DNA of 62,064 nt from Verrucomicrobiota bacterium. GTDB lineage: Bacteria; Verrucomicrobiota; Verrucomicrobiia; Verrucomicrobiales; Verrucomicrobiaceae. The notes beneath the pieces are model-generated. The model did not search any database. It was not told the origin of the DNA and saw nothing but the letters and a program-made list of their open reading frames with translations. Both the position numbers and the translations under genes were made by a program. The stretch is from the NCBI GenBank assembly GCA_017301975.1, contig JAFLEI010000039.1:1-62064 (forward strand), given 5' to 3'. Below, piece after piece: positions 7,609 to 15,359 of the stretch; the first letter of the stretch is position 1, and every line of letters begins with the position of its first letter.

Positions 7609-8895
7609 ATGCCAAACGGACCCCTTTCCACCAAGCTCTTCGACCTCGCCAAGCAGTACATTCCCGGAGGAGTGAACTCGCCGGTGCGCGCCTTCCGCAA
7701 CGTCGGCGGTGATCCTTTTTTTGTGAAGCGCGCCAAAGGGTGCCGGATCTACGATGTGGATGACCGCTGCATGATCGACTACGTGGGGACGTGGGGCCCG
7801 GCGATTCTAGGGCACGCGCCCATTCCGGTGATCGAGGCGATCCACAATGCGGCCAAAGAAGGCGTGAGCTTTGGGATTCCGAACCTGTATGAGGTGGAGA
7901 TGGCGCGCACGATCTGTGAATGGGTGCCGAGCATTCAGAAGGTGCGCATGGTGAGCAGCGGCACGGAGGCGACGATGTCGGCGATCCGGCTGGCGCGTGG
8001 GTTTACGGGAAGAGACCGGCTGGTGAAGTTTGACGGGTGCTATCATGGGCACTCGGACAGCCTGCTGGTGGCTGCGGGCAGCGGGGCGCTGACGCATGGG
8101 AACCCGGACAGCGCGGGGGTGCCGCGTGCGTTTGCGGAGCTGACGAGTGTGCTGCCGTTTAATGACGAGGCGGCGCTGGAGGAGTTGTTTGAGAAGCAGG
8201 GGCATGAAATCGCGTGCGTGATCGTGGAGCCGTATCCGGCGAATGCGGGGCTCATTCTGCCGAAGCCGGGGTTCCTGCAGAAGCTGCGGGACATCACGGC
8301 GAAGCATGGGGTGCTGCTGATTTTCGACGAAGTGATGACGGGCTTCCGCCTGGCCAAGGGCGGGGTGCAGGAGCTGGAGAGGATCACGCCGGATCTGACC
8401 TGCCTTGGCAAGGTGATCGGTGGTGGGCTGCCTGTGGGGGCTTTTGGGGGGCGTGCGGACATCATGGACTACCTCGCGCCTATCGGTCCGGTGTATCAGG
8501 CGGGAACGTTGAGCGGCAATCCGGTGGCGCTGGCGGCGGGTCTGGCGCAGTTGCGCGAGCTGGAGAAGAAGAACGGCTATGCGTTGCTGGAAAACCTGGG
8601 GCAGATCATGGAGACGGCGGTGCTGGAGGTGCTGAAGAAGAAGGGGCTGAATTACCGCTGGTACCGCAAGGGGAGCATGTTCTGCCTGTTCTTCACGGAG
8701 AAGGAAGTGCATAACCTGCAGGACGCGAAGACGTCGGATCTGGTGGCCTTCCGCAAGTTCTTCCACCACTGCCTCGACCATGGGGTGTACTTTGCGCCGA
8801 GCCAGTTTGAGACGGGATTCATCAGCATGGCGCACAGCCGGGATGACCTAGAGCAGACGGCGGAGGTGGCAGCCGCGGCGTTGGCGGCGCTGTAA
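7609..8895 (+). CDS. hemL: Glutamate-1-semialdehyde 2,1-aminomutase
   Basis: A 428-residue PLP enzyme that converts glutamate-1-semialdehyde to 5-aminolevulinate in the C5 route of tetrapyrrole synthesis. It opens with KLFDLAKQYIPGGVNSPVRAF, typical of HemL. It shows the MVSSGTEATMSAIRLARG cofactor-binding segment, the ILIFDEVMTGFR-type motif (LLIFDEVMTGFRLAKGG), and the Schiff-base lysine at about Lys268 in LTCLGKVIGGGLPVGAFGG. Length agrees with the family (about 425-430). It supplies haem precursors, which fits the cytochrome oxidase assembly genes elsewhere in the window. The gene at 8904 follows closely. Confidence 0.96.
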   Translation: MPNGPLSTKLFDLAKQYIPGGVNSPVRAFRNVGGDPFFVKRAKGCRIYDVDDRCMIDYVGTWGPAILGHAPIPVIEAIHNAAKEGVSFGIPNLYEVEMARTICEWVPSIQKVRMVSSGTEATMSAIRLARGFTGRDRLVKFDGCYHGHSDSLLVAAGSGALTHGNPDSAGVPRAFAELTSVLPFNDEAALEELFEKQGHEIACVIVEPYPANAGLILPKPGFLQKLRDITAKHGVLLIFDEVMTGFRLAKGGVQELERITPDLTCLGKVIGGGLPVGAFGGRADIMDYLAPIGPVYQAGTLSGNPVALAAGLAQLRELEKKNGYALLENLGQIMETAVLEVLKKKGLNYRWYRKGSMFCLFFTEKEVHNLQDAKTSDLVAFRKFFHHCLDHGVYFAPSQFETGFISMAHSRDDLEQTAEVAAAALAAL

Positions 8896-8903
8896 CCTGT
8901 GGC

Positions 8904-9248
8904 ATGAAACCAGCCGGCAGCGCGAAGTTTTCGACCGGATCCTTGATCGTCGCCTGGCTGGTCTATGATGTGGTAATCTTGCTGTGGCTCGGCATTCAAC
9001 ACGGGCCCAGTGTGGCGATTGAAGCGATCTGGGCTTCACAGCGATTCAGGGTGGGAGTGGCATGGTATGTTTTGGCGCAAACTCTGATTGTCGCATTCGG
9101 CGTCGTCCTGATCAAACTGCGCCGGGGCAAGGCTTCGCGCGGGCTCCGAATCCTGGCTTTGATTCTTCTTCATTTGGGGCTGGCGTTTGTGTCTGCCGGC
9201 CTCAATTTAGTCTGTCAGGGCGCCGTTTGGAAAATCAACGGCCCGTAG
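8904..9248 (+). CDS. Small three-helix membrane protein
   Basis: A 114-residue protein with three or more hydrophobic segments (about 13-30, 50-70, 82-102) separated by short charged loops (KLRRGKASRG). No signal for a known family. The ATG lies 8 bases after the hemL stop, and a cupin gene follows after 22 bases, so it probably belongs to a short operon. The function is unknown; a role linked to hemL cannot be inferred from position alone. Confidence 0.5.
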   Translation: MKPAGSAKFSTGSLIVAWLVYDVVILLWLGIQHGPSVAIEAIWASQRFRVGVAWYVLAQTLIVAFGVVLIKLRRGKASRGLRILALILLHLGLAFVSAGLNLVCQGAVWKINGP

Positions 9249-9270
9249 TGAAGATTGCACCGCTCCTGTT

Positions 9271-9618
9271 ATGTCTGAACCCCGTTTTGCCGTTGCCCAG
9301 CTGGATGAAATCACGCCGACGCCGTGCCCGTGCGGGCAGGCGAGGAGGGCATTCAAGGAGGACTGGAACACGCTGGCGACTGTGCACCTGACGGACATCC
9401 ATGCGGATTCGAAGGCGCACTACCACAAGAAGATGACGGAGATCTACATCGTGCTGGAGGGGGAGGGGCATCTGGAGGTGGACGGGCAGATCGTGCCGCT
9501 GAAACCGATGACGACGGTGATGATCCGGCCGGGGTGCGTGCACCGGGCGGTGGGGAAGCTGAAAATCATCAATGTGCCGATGCCGCCGTTTGATCCGGCG
9601 GATGAGTTTGAGGTGTGA
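9271..9618 (+). CDS. Small cupin-domain protein
   Basis: A 115-residue single-domain cupin. Motif 1 is recognisable as HYHKKMTEIYIVLEGEGHLEV, with histidines and glutamate placed as metal ligands. Motif 2 is MIRPGCVHRAVG, with the last histidine ligand. An N-terminal CPCGQARRAF segment holds two cysteines. Single-domain cupins include sugar isomerases, dioxygenases and ligand-binding proteins, so no substrate can be assigned. It is followed 9 bases later by the DUF2007-like gene on the same strand. Confidence 0.75.
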   Translation: MSEPRFAVAQLDEITPTPCPCGQARRAFKEDWNTLATVHLTDIHADSKAHYHKKMTEIYIVLEGEGHLEVDGQIVPLKPMTTVMIRPGCVHRAVGKLKIINVPMPPFDPADEFEV

Positions 9619-9627
9619 GGCCTGACC

Positions 9628-9939
9628 ATGCGTGATCTCATCACCAGCATTGATTCAACGCGGCTTGGTTTTTTTAAATCGATCCTCGATGAGGCGGAGA
9701 TCGCCTGTTTCATCCGGAATGAAACGACCGCGCAGCTGACCAACATTTTCATCGGGCCGCTGCAAGCGACGCTTTGTCTGGTCAACGACCATGACTATGA
9801 GCAGGCCAGCACCTTGCTCCGGCCGCACCAGACGGAGGGAACCTGTGCCGCTGAAGAATGGCTTTGTCCTGTCTGCAAAGAATCGAATCCGGCCTCGTTT
9901 GAACTGTGTTGGAAATGCCAGACGGCCCAACACGAATGA
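9628..9939 (+). CDS. DUF2007-like protein with a C-terminal zinc ribbon
   Basis: A 103-residue protein. Residues 1-68 (TRLGFFKSILDEAEIACFIRN to DYEQASTLLRP) resemble the DUF2007 putative signal-transducing fold, a small ferredoxin-like domain found alone or next to zinc ribbons. Residues about 78-100 (WLCPVCKESNPASFELCWKC) are a four-cysteine zinc ribbon of the RanBP2-like or zinc-ribbon type. The stop codon overlaps the ATG of a possible early start for the next gene. The role is unknown; binding of a ligand or nucleic acid is possible. Confidence 0.65.
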   Translation: MRDLITSIDSTRLGFFKSILDEAEIACFIRNETTAQLTNIFIGPLQATLCLVNDHDYEQASTLLRPHQTEGTCAAEEWLCPVCKESNPASFELCWKCQTAQHE

Positions 9940-9950
9940 TGATTCAACTT

Positions 9951-11147
9951 ATGAACAAGCTCGCTCTTACGCTGCTGGTGGGACTGCTGCCGGCGCTCAT
10001 GAATGCGGAAACTCCGAAGGCCAAAAAACAGGCGATGCCGGAGGGGTTTCATGAGCTCAAAATCGGGGATGCGGCGCCGGATTTTGACCTAGTGGGGATT
10101 GATGAGGAGAAGCACATGTTGAAGGAGTATGAGGATGCGGACTTGCTCATGATTGCGTTTTTGAGCAATCACTGCCCGACTTCGCAGGCGGTGGAGGGGC
10201 GGATCAAGAAGCTGCTGAAGGAGTTCAAGGGCAAGGGGCTGAAGGTGGTGGCGATCAATCCGAATGATCCTGCGGCGCTGAGGCCGGACGAACTGGGCTA
10301 CTCGAAGTACAACGACAGTTTTCCGGAGATGAAGCTGCATGCGAAGGAGCAGGGGTTTACTTTTCCCTACCTCTACGATGGTGACACGCAGAAGACGGCG
10401 CTGGCCTATGGATGCCTGGCGACGCCGCATGTCTTCCTTTTCGACAAGGAGCGAAAGCTGCGGTACCAAGGGCGGCTGGATGATTCACGCTACGCGGATG
10501 AGGCCACGGTGACTTCTCCCGATGCGCGCAATGCGATCGAGGCGCTGGTGGCGGGTAAGGCGGTGCCGGTGGAAGTGACGAAGCCGCACGGGTGCTCCAC
10601 CAAATGGATCGACAAGAGGAAGCTGCTGGCGGAGGACAATGAGAAGTGGGAGAAGGGCGAGGTGGAGGTGGAGCTGATCGATGCGAAGGGGGTGGAGGCG
10701 CTGCGGAAGAACGACACGAAGAAGGTGCGGATGTTCAACGTGTGGGCCACGTGGTGCGGGCCGTGTGTGGAGGAGTTTCCGGAGCTGGTGGCCACCTCGC
10801 GTAAATTTGGGCTGCGTGATTTTGAGTTCATCAGCATCAGCATGGACGATCCCAAGGACATTGGGGAGGTGAAGGCGTTTCTGGAGAAGCACAATGCCGT
10901 GGTGCCGGACAAGCTGAAGGCCACGCTGAAAGCCGAGGGGCGCAAGGGGAATGCGTATGTGTTTAACGAGTCGAGCCAGGATGCGCTGATCAAGGCGCTG
11001 GACCCTGAGTGGCCGGGGCCGATCCCGCACACGCTGGTGGTCGCGCCGGGTGGCGAGGTGATCTACCGCCACAACGGCCCCATCGACGGGGATGAGCTGC
11101 GCGGGAAGATTTTGGAATCCATGGGGCGGTTTTACAAACCGGAGTGA
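9951..11147 (+). CDS. Secreted two-domain thioredoxin-like protein
   Basis: About 398 residues from the ATG at 9951, which gives a clean signal peptide (MNKLALTLLVGLLPALMNAE); an ATG at 9936 overlapping the previous stop is possible. Domain 1 (about 30-190) is an AhpC/TSA-like redoxin with only one cysteine in the active position (NHCPTSQ) and the LATPHVFLFDKERKLRYQG ending. Domain 2 (about 225-395) is a TlpA/ResA-like thioredoxin with the WATWCGPCVEEFPEL active site. Such periplasmic proteins reduce disulphides or haem-binding cysteines during c-type cytochrome maturation. The loss of the second cysteine in domain 1 suggests a structural or peroxiredoxin-like role there. Confidence 0.8.
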   Translation: MNKLALTLLVGLLPALMNAETPKAKKQAMPEGFHELKIGDAAPDFDLVGIDEEKHMLKEYEDADLLMIAFLSNHCPTSQAVEGRIKKLLKEFKGKGLKVVAINPNDPAALRPDELGYSKYNDSFPEMKLHAKEQGFTFPYLYDGDTQKTALAYGCLATPHVFLFDKERKLRYQGRLDDSRYADEATVTSPDARNAIEALVAGKAVPVEVTKPHGCSTKWIDKRKLLAEDNEKWEKGEVEVELIDAKGVEALRKNDTKKVRMFNVWATWCGPCVEEFPELVATSRKFGLRDFEFISISMDDPKDIGEVKAFLEKHNAVVPDKLKATLKAEGRKGNAYVFNESSQDALIKALDPEWPGPIPHTLVVAPGGEVIYRHNGPIDGDELRGKILESMGRFYKPE

Positions 11148-11156
11148 GAAGGGAGT

Positions 11157-11173
11157 GCAACCGAGACGGTTGC
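11157..11173. terminator. Hairpin between convergent genes
   Basis: GCAACC-GAGAC-GGTTGC is a perfect 6-bp stem located 9 bases after the thioredoxin gene and before the convergent stop of the M23 gene. It could act as a weak bidirectional terminator. The stem repeats the core of the hairpin at 6695-6715. Confidence 0.4.
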
Positions 11174-11180
11174 GCTACGG

Positions 11181-12197
11181 TCAGAACCAGCCGCAGGCGA
11201 GCTTTACAAAGCGGAGGCCTTCGGCGGTGAGCTTGCCGGTGCTGCCGCTGCCGGTGACGCAGCCGCGGGTGTGAGTGAAGTGGGGAATGCCCGCGTCTTT
11301 GACCCAGGTGATGTAAGGGGCTGCAACTGCTGTGGAGGAGGCCTTCACGGTCAGGGGAAGGCCCCAGCGGCTGAAGGTGACCTCCCAGCTGGCGGGTTTG
11401 CCTCGGGGGCGGGTGCCGTCGAGGAGCCAGGGGTAGTTTTTCAGGATTTCCATTTCGGCATCGCCCGGCACGGCGACGCGGTAGCCGGGTTCCGTTGTCT
11501 TCACGGCGGCGGCGGGGGAGAGGCCGGGATTTTTCTGCTGCGCGAGGTAGAGCGCCTGGAGATCGAGCCCGATGAGATTGAGGCCGTTGTACAAGCCGTG
11601 GTGATTTGGGGTGGGGAAGTTCGCGTTGTGCCAGGCCTCAAAACGGCTGGAGAGAAACAGATTTAGCTCCACATGCAAATGGGCGCGGCGCTGGTCAATG
11701 CCGCTGCCGGTGTAGCCGAGGATACCCAGCGTGGTGCCTGCCCTGACCTTCTGCCCGGCACTGACGTGGGCGGCCGCCAAGTGTGCGTAGAGAGAGAAAT
11801 AGGGGCTGCCGCCCCAGTCGTGGCGCACGACGACGTAGCGGCCGTAGTTGCTCAGGCCGGCGGCGGCGGCCGCATAGACAACGACGCCATCGGCAATCGC
11901 CCCGACTTCGTCCTGGGGATTGCCGCGGGCATCGCGCTGGACAGGTTTGATGTCGAGGCCTTCGTGAAAGCGTGCGTAGGCGATGCGGCCGCCGATATGG
12001 CGGGGATCGCGCACGAAGCCAAACTGGCCGCCCTCCCAGGGGGTGGTCTTGGCGCCGTCGAAGTCGCGGTCCACGAACTGGAAGAACTCCGCAGGGGAGC
12101 CAAACAGCGCTTGGTTGGCGGTGGGCAGCTGCAACTGCTGAGCCGAGGTGACTCCCGTGAGCAGGCCGAGCAGCGACAGTGAGAGGGCGAGGCGCAT
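11181..12197 (-). CDS. Secreted M23-family (LytM) metallopeptidase
   Basis: A 338-residue protein with a signal peptide (MRLALSLSLLGLLTGVTSAQ). The M23 domain lies at about 70-185: the first zinc ligands are in RFHEGLDI, the beta segment GAIADGVVVYAAAAAGLSNY is followed by YVVVRHDW and SLYAHLA, and the second ligand pair is in AHLHVELN. These enzymes cut peptidoglycan cross-links or act as adaptors that activate amidases; all metal ligands appear to be present here. The C-terminal 130 residues carry an extra beta-rich part ending in CVTGSGS. The ATG is 2 bases after the stop of the lipoprotein gene, so they share an operon. Confidence 0.85.
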   Translation of the reverse strand: MRLALSLSLLGLLTGVTSAQQLQLPTANQALFGSPAEFFQFVDRDFDGAKTTPWEGGQFGFVRDPRHIGGRIAYARFHEGLDIKPVQRDARGNPQDEVGAIADGVVVYAAAAAGLSNYGRYVVVRHDWGGSPYFSLYAHLAAAHVSAGQKVRAGTTLGILGYTGSGIDQRRAHLHVELNLFLSSRFEAWHNANFPTPNHHGLYNGLNLIGLDLQALYLAQQKNPGLSPAAAVKTTEPGYRVAVPGDAEMEILKNYPWLLDGTRPRGKPASWEVTFSRWGLPLTVKASSTAVAAPYITWVKDAGIPHFTHTRGCVTGSGSTGKLTAEGLRFVKLACGWF

Positions 12198-12199
12198 GA

Positions 12200-12862
12200 T
12201 CAGGTGCCAGGAAATTTGTAGCCTTCGAGCGGAATGTCCTTCGTCTTGGGCGCCTTAGGGAGGACGCCACGCTCCTTGTCGCGCGCGGCGGCTTTTTCGG
12301 CGGCTTCCAGAGCCTTGGCGTCGCGGCGCGAGTTCAGTTTTTCCTTGGAGGTGGAAGGCATCATGTCATCCATCCAGCGCGAGGCGGATTTCATGTATTT
12401 GATGCGCGGGTAAAATTTGTCCATTTCATCAATGGTCTGCTTGGAGAGGCCGCGCCAGATGATGAAACGGCCGTCGGTGATGGGCTTGTCGATTTCGACC
12501 ATGTCGAGAGGCATGCCATGGATCATGGTGAGAAAGGTCATGCCATGGTACTCGCGGGAGGCGAGGTCGAGTGCATGGCGCCCCTTGGTGTCGAGCTGGA
12601 GCACCACGCCGTAACCATCGTTGTTCTCCGCCGGGAAAGGCTCAAAGGCCGAGATGCTGCGCTGGCTGAACTCGGGGGATTTTTTGAAGGTCATCTGCTG
12701 GCCGGCAATGGGCAGGCGCATGATTTCGCTGGGATGTTCGAGCTGCTCGGTCTGCACATGCGTCGTGATGAGCATTTTGTTCTCGCGGAGAACGTCGCAG
12801 CTGGCCAGCAGGGCGGGAAGGGCCAGCATCAAAAAGGCGCGGGGAAATCTTTGCATGTACAC
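12200..12862 (-). CDS. Predicted lipoprotein of unknown function
   Basis: A 220-residue protein with an N-terminal lipobox (MLALPALLASC, cysteine near 22), so it is probably anchored in a membrane. The middle has a SecDF/YscJ-unlike beta-alpha pattern with GYGVVLQLDTKGRHALDLAS, a segment that resembles P1-type domains of secreted proteins but is not decisive. The C-terminus is Lys/Ala-rich and coiled-coil-like (about 175-205). It is co-transcribed with the M23 peptidase gene and divergent from pyrR. No function can be named. Confidence 0.6.
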   Translation of the reverse strand: MYMQRFPRAFLMLALPALLASCDVLRENKMLITTHVQTEQLEHPSEIMRLPIAGQQMTFKKSPEFSQRSISAFEPFPAENNDGYGVVLQLDTKGRHALDLASREYHGMTFLTMIHGMPLDMVEIDKPITDGRFIIWRGLSKQTIDEMDKFYPRIKYMKSASRWMDDMMPSTSKEKLNSRRDAKALEAAEKAAARDKERGVLPKAPKTKDIPLEGYKFPGT

Positions 12863-12994
12863 ATCAAATCAAAGACGCGCCTGCTTTGCAACCCTGGAGG
12901 CGCGTGCCGGTGCAAAACTTCTGTGCAGGCGCTGTGATCCCCCGATTTGACAACATCGTGAATCGCCGGACTGTCCGCGCACCCTTTTCCCACC

Positions 12995-13546
12995 ATGCCA
13001 GGCAATGAACGCACGCTACTCACCCAGGACCAGATGGCCGCAGGGGTGCAGGCATTGGCGCAAAGCATCCTGACGGCAAATGCCGGGGCCGGGAGCATCG
13101 CGCTGGTCGGTGTTTTCACCCGCGGAGTGCCGCTGGCGAAACGCATCGCGGCGGAGATCGAAAAAATCGGCGGCGTGAAGGTCTTTTTGGGGACGATCGA
13201 CATCACGCAGTATCGCGATGATCTGAGCACGTTTCAGATGGTGCCGAAGCTGGAGGGATCAGACATCGCCTTCGACATCGACGATCTGAACGTGGTGCTC
13301 TGTGATGAAGTGATCTACACCGGGCGCAGCGTGCGTGCGGCGCTGGATGAGTTGCTGAATTTTGGCCGTCCGAAGCGGGTGCAACTGGCCGTGCTGGTGG
13401 ACCGCTGCGGCCGTGAATTTCCTGTGCAGCCGGATTTCTCCGCCCTCAAAGTCACCCTGGCCCCCGGAGAGCGGGTGGCGGTGCGCTTTACCGAGGTGGA
13501 CGGCGAGGACGCCTGCACCGTGCAAACCCAAGCTTCAACGAGATGA
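12995..13546 (+). CDS. pyrR: PyrR-type pyrimidine regulator / uracil phosphoribosyltransferase
   Basis: A 183-residue type I phosphoribosyltransferase of the PyrR family. In other bacteria PyrR binds UMP and pyr leader RNA to attenuate pyrimidine genes and also has uracil PRTase activity. The PRPP-binding loop VVLCDEVIYTGRSVRAALDE is at about residues 99-118, and the IGVFTRG-like opening (LVGVFTRGVPLAKRIAAEI) and TIDITQYRDDL segment are typical. It overlaps pyrB by 4 bases, so the two are translated together. I see no convincing PyrR-binding leader in the 132 bases upstream. Confidence 0.9.
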   Translation: MPGNERTLLTQDQMAAGVQALAQSILTANAGAGSIALVGVFTRGVPLAKRIAAEIEKIGGVKVFLGTIDITQYRDDLSTFQMVPKLEGSDIAFDIDDLNVVLCDEVIYTGRSVRAALDELLNFGRPKRVQLAVLVDRCGREFPVQPDFSALKVTLAPGERVAVRFTEVDGEDACTVQTQASTR

Positions 13547-14469
13547 CCCCGCGCAAAGACCTCCTCGACATCGCCTCGCTCACGGATGCTGAAATCGCCT
13601 TCGTGCTCGACAACGCCGGGCCGTTCAAGGACCTCTTTAAACGCAGCGTGAAGAAGGTGCCGACGCTGAAGGGGCAGACGATGCTGACGCTTTTCTATGA
13701 GCCCTCCACGCGCACGAGGTCCAGCTTTGAAGTGGCAGCGAGCCGCCTCTCTGCCGACGTGACGCACTTTGACATTGAGTCGAGCAGCGTGGTGAAGGGG
13801 GAGTCTGTGCTGGACACGGTGGAGACGCTGGAGGCCATGCGGGTGGACTACATCGTGGTGCGCCACAAGCAGGCGGGCACTCCGAACCTGATCGCGAAGA
13901 ACACGCGGGCGAGTGTGATCAATGCCGGGGACGGCTGGCATGCGCACCCGACCCAGGCGCTGCTGGATGCCTTCACTCTGCGTGAGATTCACAAGGACCT
14001 GCGCGGCTGCCGTGTTTTGATTGTCGGAGACATCCAGCATTCGCGCGTGGCGCGGAGCACCAGCCTGATTTTTCGACGGCTGGGGATGCAGGTGGCGTAT
14101 CTGGCGCCGGGGTCGATGATGCCGCGGGAGGTGCCGCAGGAGATCCCTCAGTTTGGGAACTGGACGGATGCCTTCGAGTGGAAGCCGGATGTGATTTATC
14201 TGCTGCGTGTGCAGGGAGAGCGACTGGATGAGCCGCTGATTCCAAGCTCAGCGGAGTATCACCGCAACTATGGGCTGACGAACGAGCGCGTGGAAGTACT
14301 GCGTGAACGCGGGCTGCACCTGATGCATCCGGGGCCGGTGAACCGCGGGGTGGAGATCACCGATGCGGGGATGAACTATGAGAGGTGCCTCATTAACCAG
14401 CAGGTGGAGAATGGGATCGCGGTGAGGATGAGCGTGCTGTACTGGCTGAGGCCGGGGGCGGCGGAGTGA
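13543..14469 (+). CDS. pyrB: Aspartate carbamoyltransferase catalytic subunit
   Basis: A 308-residue enzyme that joins carbamoyl phosphate and aspartate in the committed step of pyrimidine synthesis. The carbamoyl-phosphate motif STRTR is at 55-59 (FYEPSTRTRSSFE), HPTQALLDA gives the domain-closing region, and LMHPGPVNRGVEI is the conserved late motif. The length is that of the ATCase catalytic chain. No pyrI or pyrC follows; the next gene is convergent. The partner dihydroorotase must be elsewhere. Confidence 0.95.
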   Translation: MTPRKDLLDIASLTDAEIAFVLDNAGPFKDLFKRSVKKVPTLKGQTMLTLFYEPSTRTRSSFEVAASRLSADVTHFDIESSSVVKGESVLDTVETLEAMRVDYIVVRHKQAGTPNLIAKNTRASVINAGDGWHAHPTQALLDAFTLREIHKDLRGCRVLIVGDIQHSRVARSTSLIFRRLGMQVAYLAPGSMMPREVPQEIPQFGNWTDAFEWKPDVIYLLRVQGERLDEPLIPSSAEYHRNYGLTNERVEVLRERGLHLMHPGPVNRGVEITDAGMNYERCLINQQVENGIAVRMSVLYWLRPGAAE

Positions 14470-14503
14470 GGAAGAATGAATGAACTCAAGGAGTGGGCGG
14501 GCG

Positions 14504-15355
14504 TTAACCGGCCAAATTTGCTGCCCCGATTCGTTCGTTGCGATCAATTAGAACGGCTATTTCATGTTCGTGGAATAATCCTCCGTCCGTGAAATACAAA
14601 TCGACCGAGCCGTCGATAGATACTCCCAGACTCTTCAATTTCACACGGCGGATAAATTGCTTCTGGTTCAAGCGTCCAAGGCTTTCCCAGCAGGTAGAAT
14701 AGGTCTCATAGAGACTGTCTATGATCACCTGCTTCACTTGCGCCAAGTTTCTTTCGACAAACAGCACCTTAGCGTATGCCATTGTAGAATCATAACATCC
14801 ATCTTTTTGCAGGTTGATATACAGCTTGTAGCGCCGAAAACCTAATCTCCGGCGTCCTTCTATCCAGCCATACTTTCTGTCGAGTTTCAAACGTCCCAGA
14901 TGAGGATCTTTAAAGCATTTCGTCTTCTGTAGATCTTCGGCCAGCATGTGCAAGTCTGAGTCATCAACACCTTTCCCACATAGGGTGAGTAACAAAGCTT
15001 GGGGAAGATCCCAACGGTCTGCTTCCTGTGTTTCATCCGATACCCGAGCATGAAGTCGCACCACTTCATATGGCTTGAGGTTTTCCATGGCGGAATTCAA
15101 TTCCTCATTGGAAATGCCCGGTTTTCGGACAGTAAGTTCACGATGATCGATGGCTCCGTCTGGTCGTCGCCATGGTTGAACCGAAAAAATCATTTCCCAG
15201 ACCTTTTTGTCTCCCCCTCCTCCTGAACCTCCTACTCCAGACGGATGCATGACTGCATTAAATTCATAAGCAGGGCTTGTCTCAAGGCGCTGGATCAAAC
15301 GATTTCTTCGATCCCCAATTTCGCGCACTATTTCGTCGATATCAGTATTGTCCAT
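14504..15355 (-). CDS. DUF2262-like protein
   Basis: About 283 residues from the ATG at 15355, which has GGAGG about 10 bases upstream; the frame stays open further upstream only as a shadow of the epimerase gene. The C-terminal 100 residues (KVLFVERNLAQVKQVIIDSL to GGLFHEHEIAVLIDRNERIG) match the layout of DUF2262 proteins, which end in a beta segment of the type DG-LFWGHSI-V followed by a short I/LAG tail. The N-terminal part is charged and contains a Gly-rich patch (GVGGSGGGGDKK). It is cytoplasmic and its function is unknown. The gene begins 4 bases after the stop of the epimerase-like gene, so they are probably co-transcribed. Confidence 0.6.
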   Translation of the reverse strand: MDNTDIDEIVREIGDRRNRLIQRLETSPAYEFNAVMHPSGVGGSGGGGDKKVWEMIFSVQPWRRPDGAIDHRELTVRKPGISNEELNSAMENLKPYEVVRLHARVSDETQEADRWDLPQALLLTLCGKGVDDSDLHMLAEDLQKTKCFKDPHLGRLKLDRKYGWIEGRRRLGFRRYKLYINLQKDGCYDSTMAYAKVLFVERNLAQVKQVIIDSLYETYSTCWESLGRLNQKQFIRRVKLKSLGVSIDGSVDLYFTDGGLFHEHEIAVLIDRNERIGAANLAG

Positions 15356-15359
15356 CTTC

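Noticed and set aside
12863..12994. Promoter with TTGACA at about 12947 in front of pyrR
   Set aside because: A -35-like hexamer is present but no acceptable -10 element lies at the right distance, so I do not list it.
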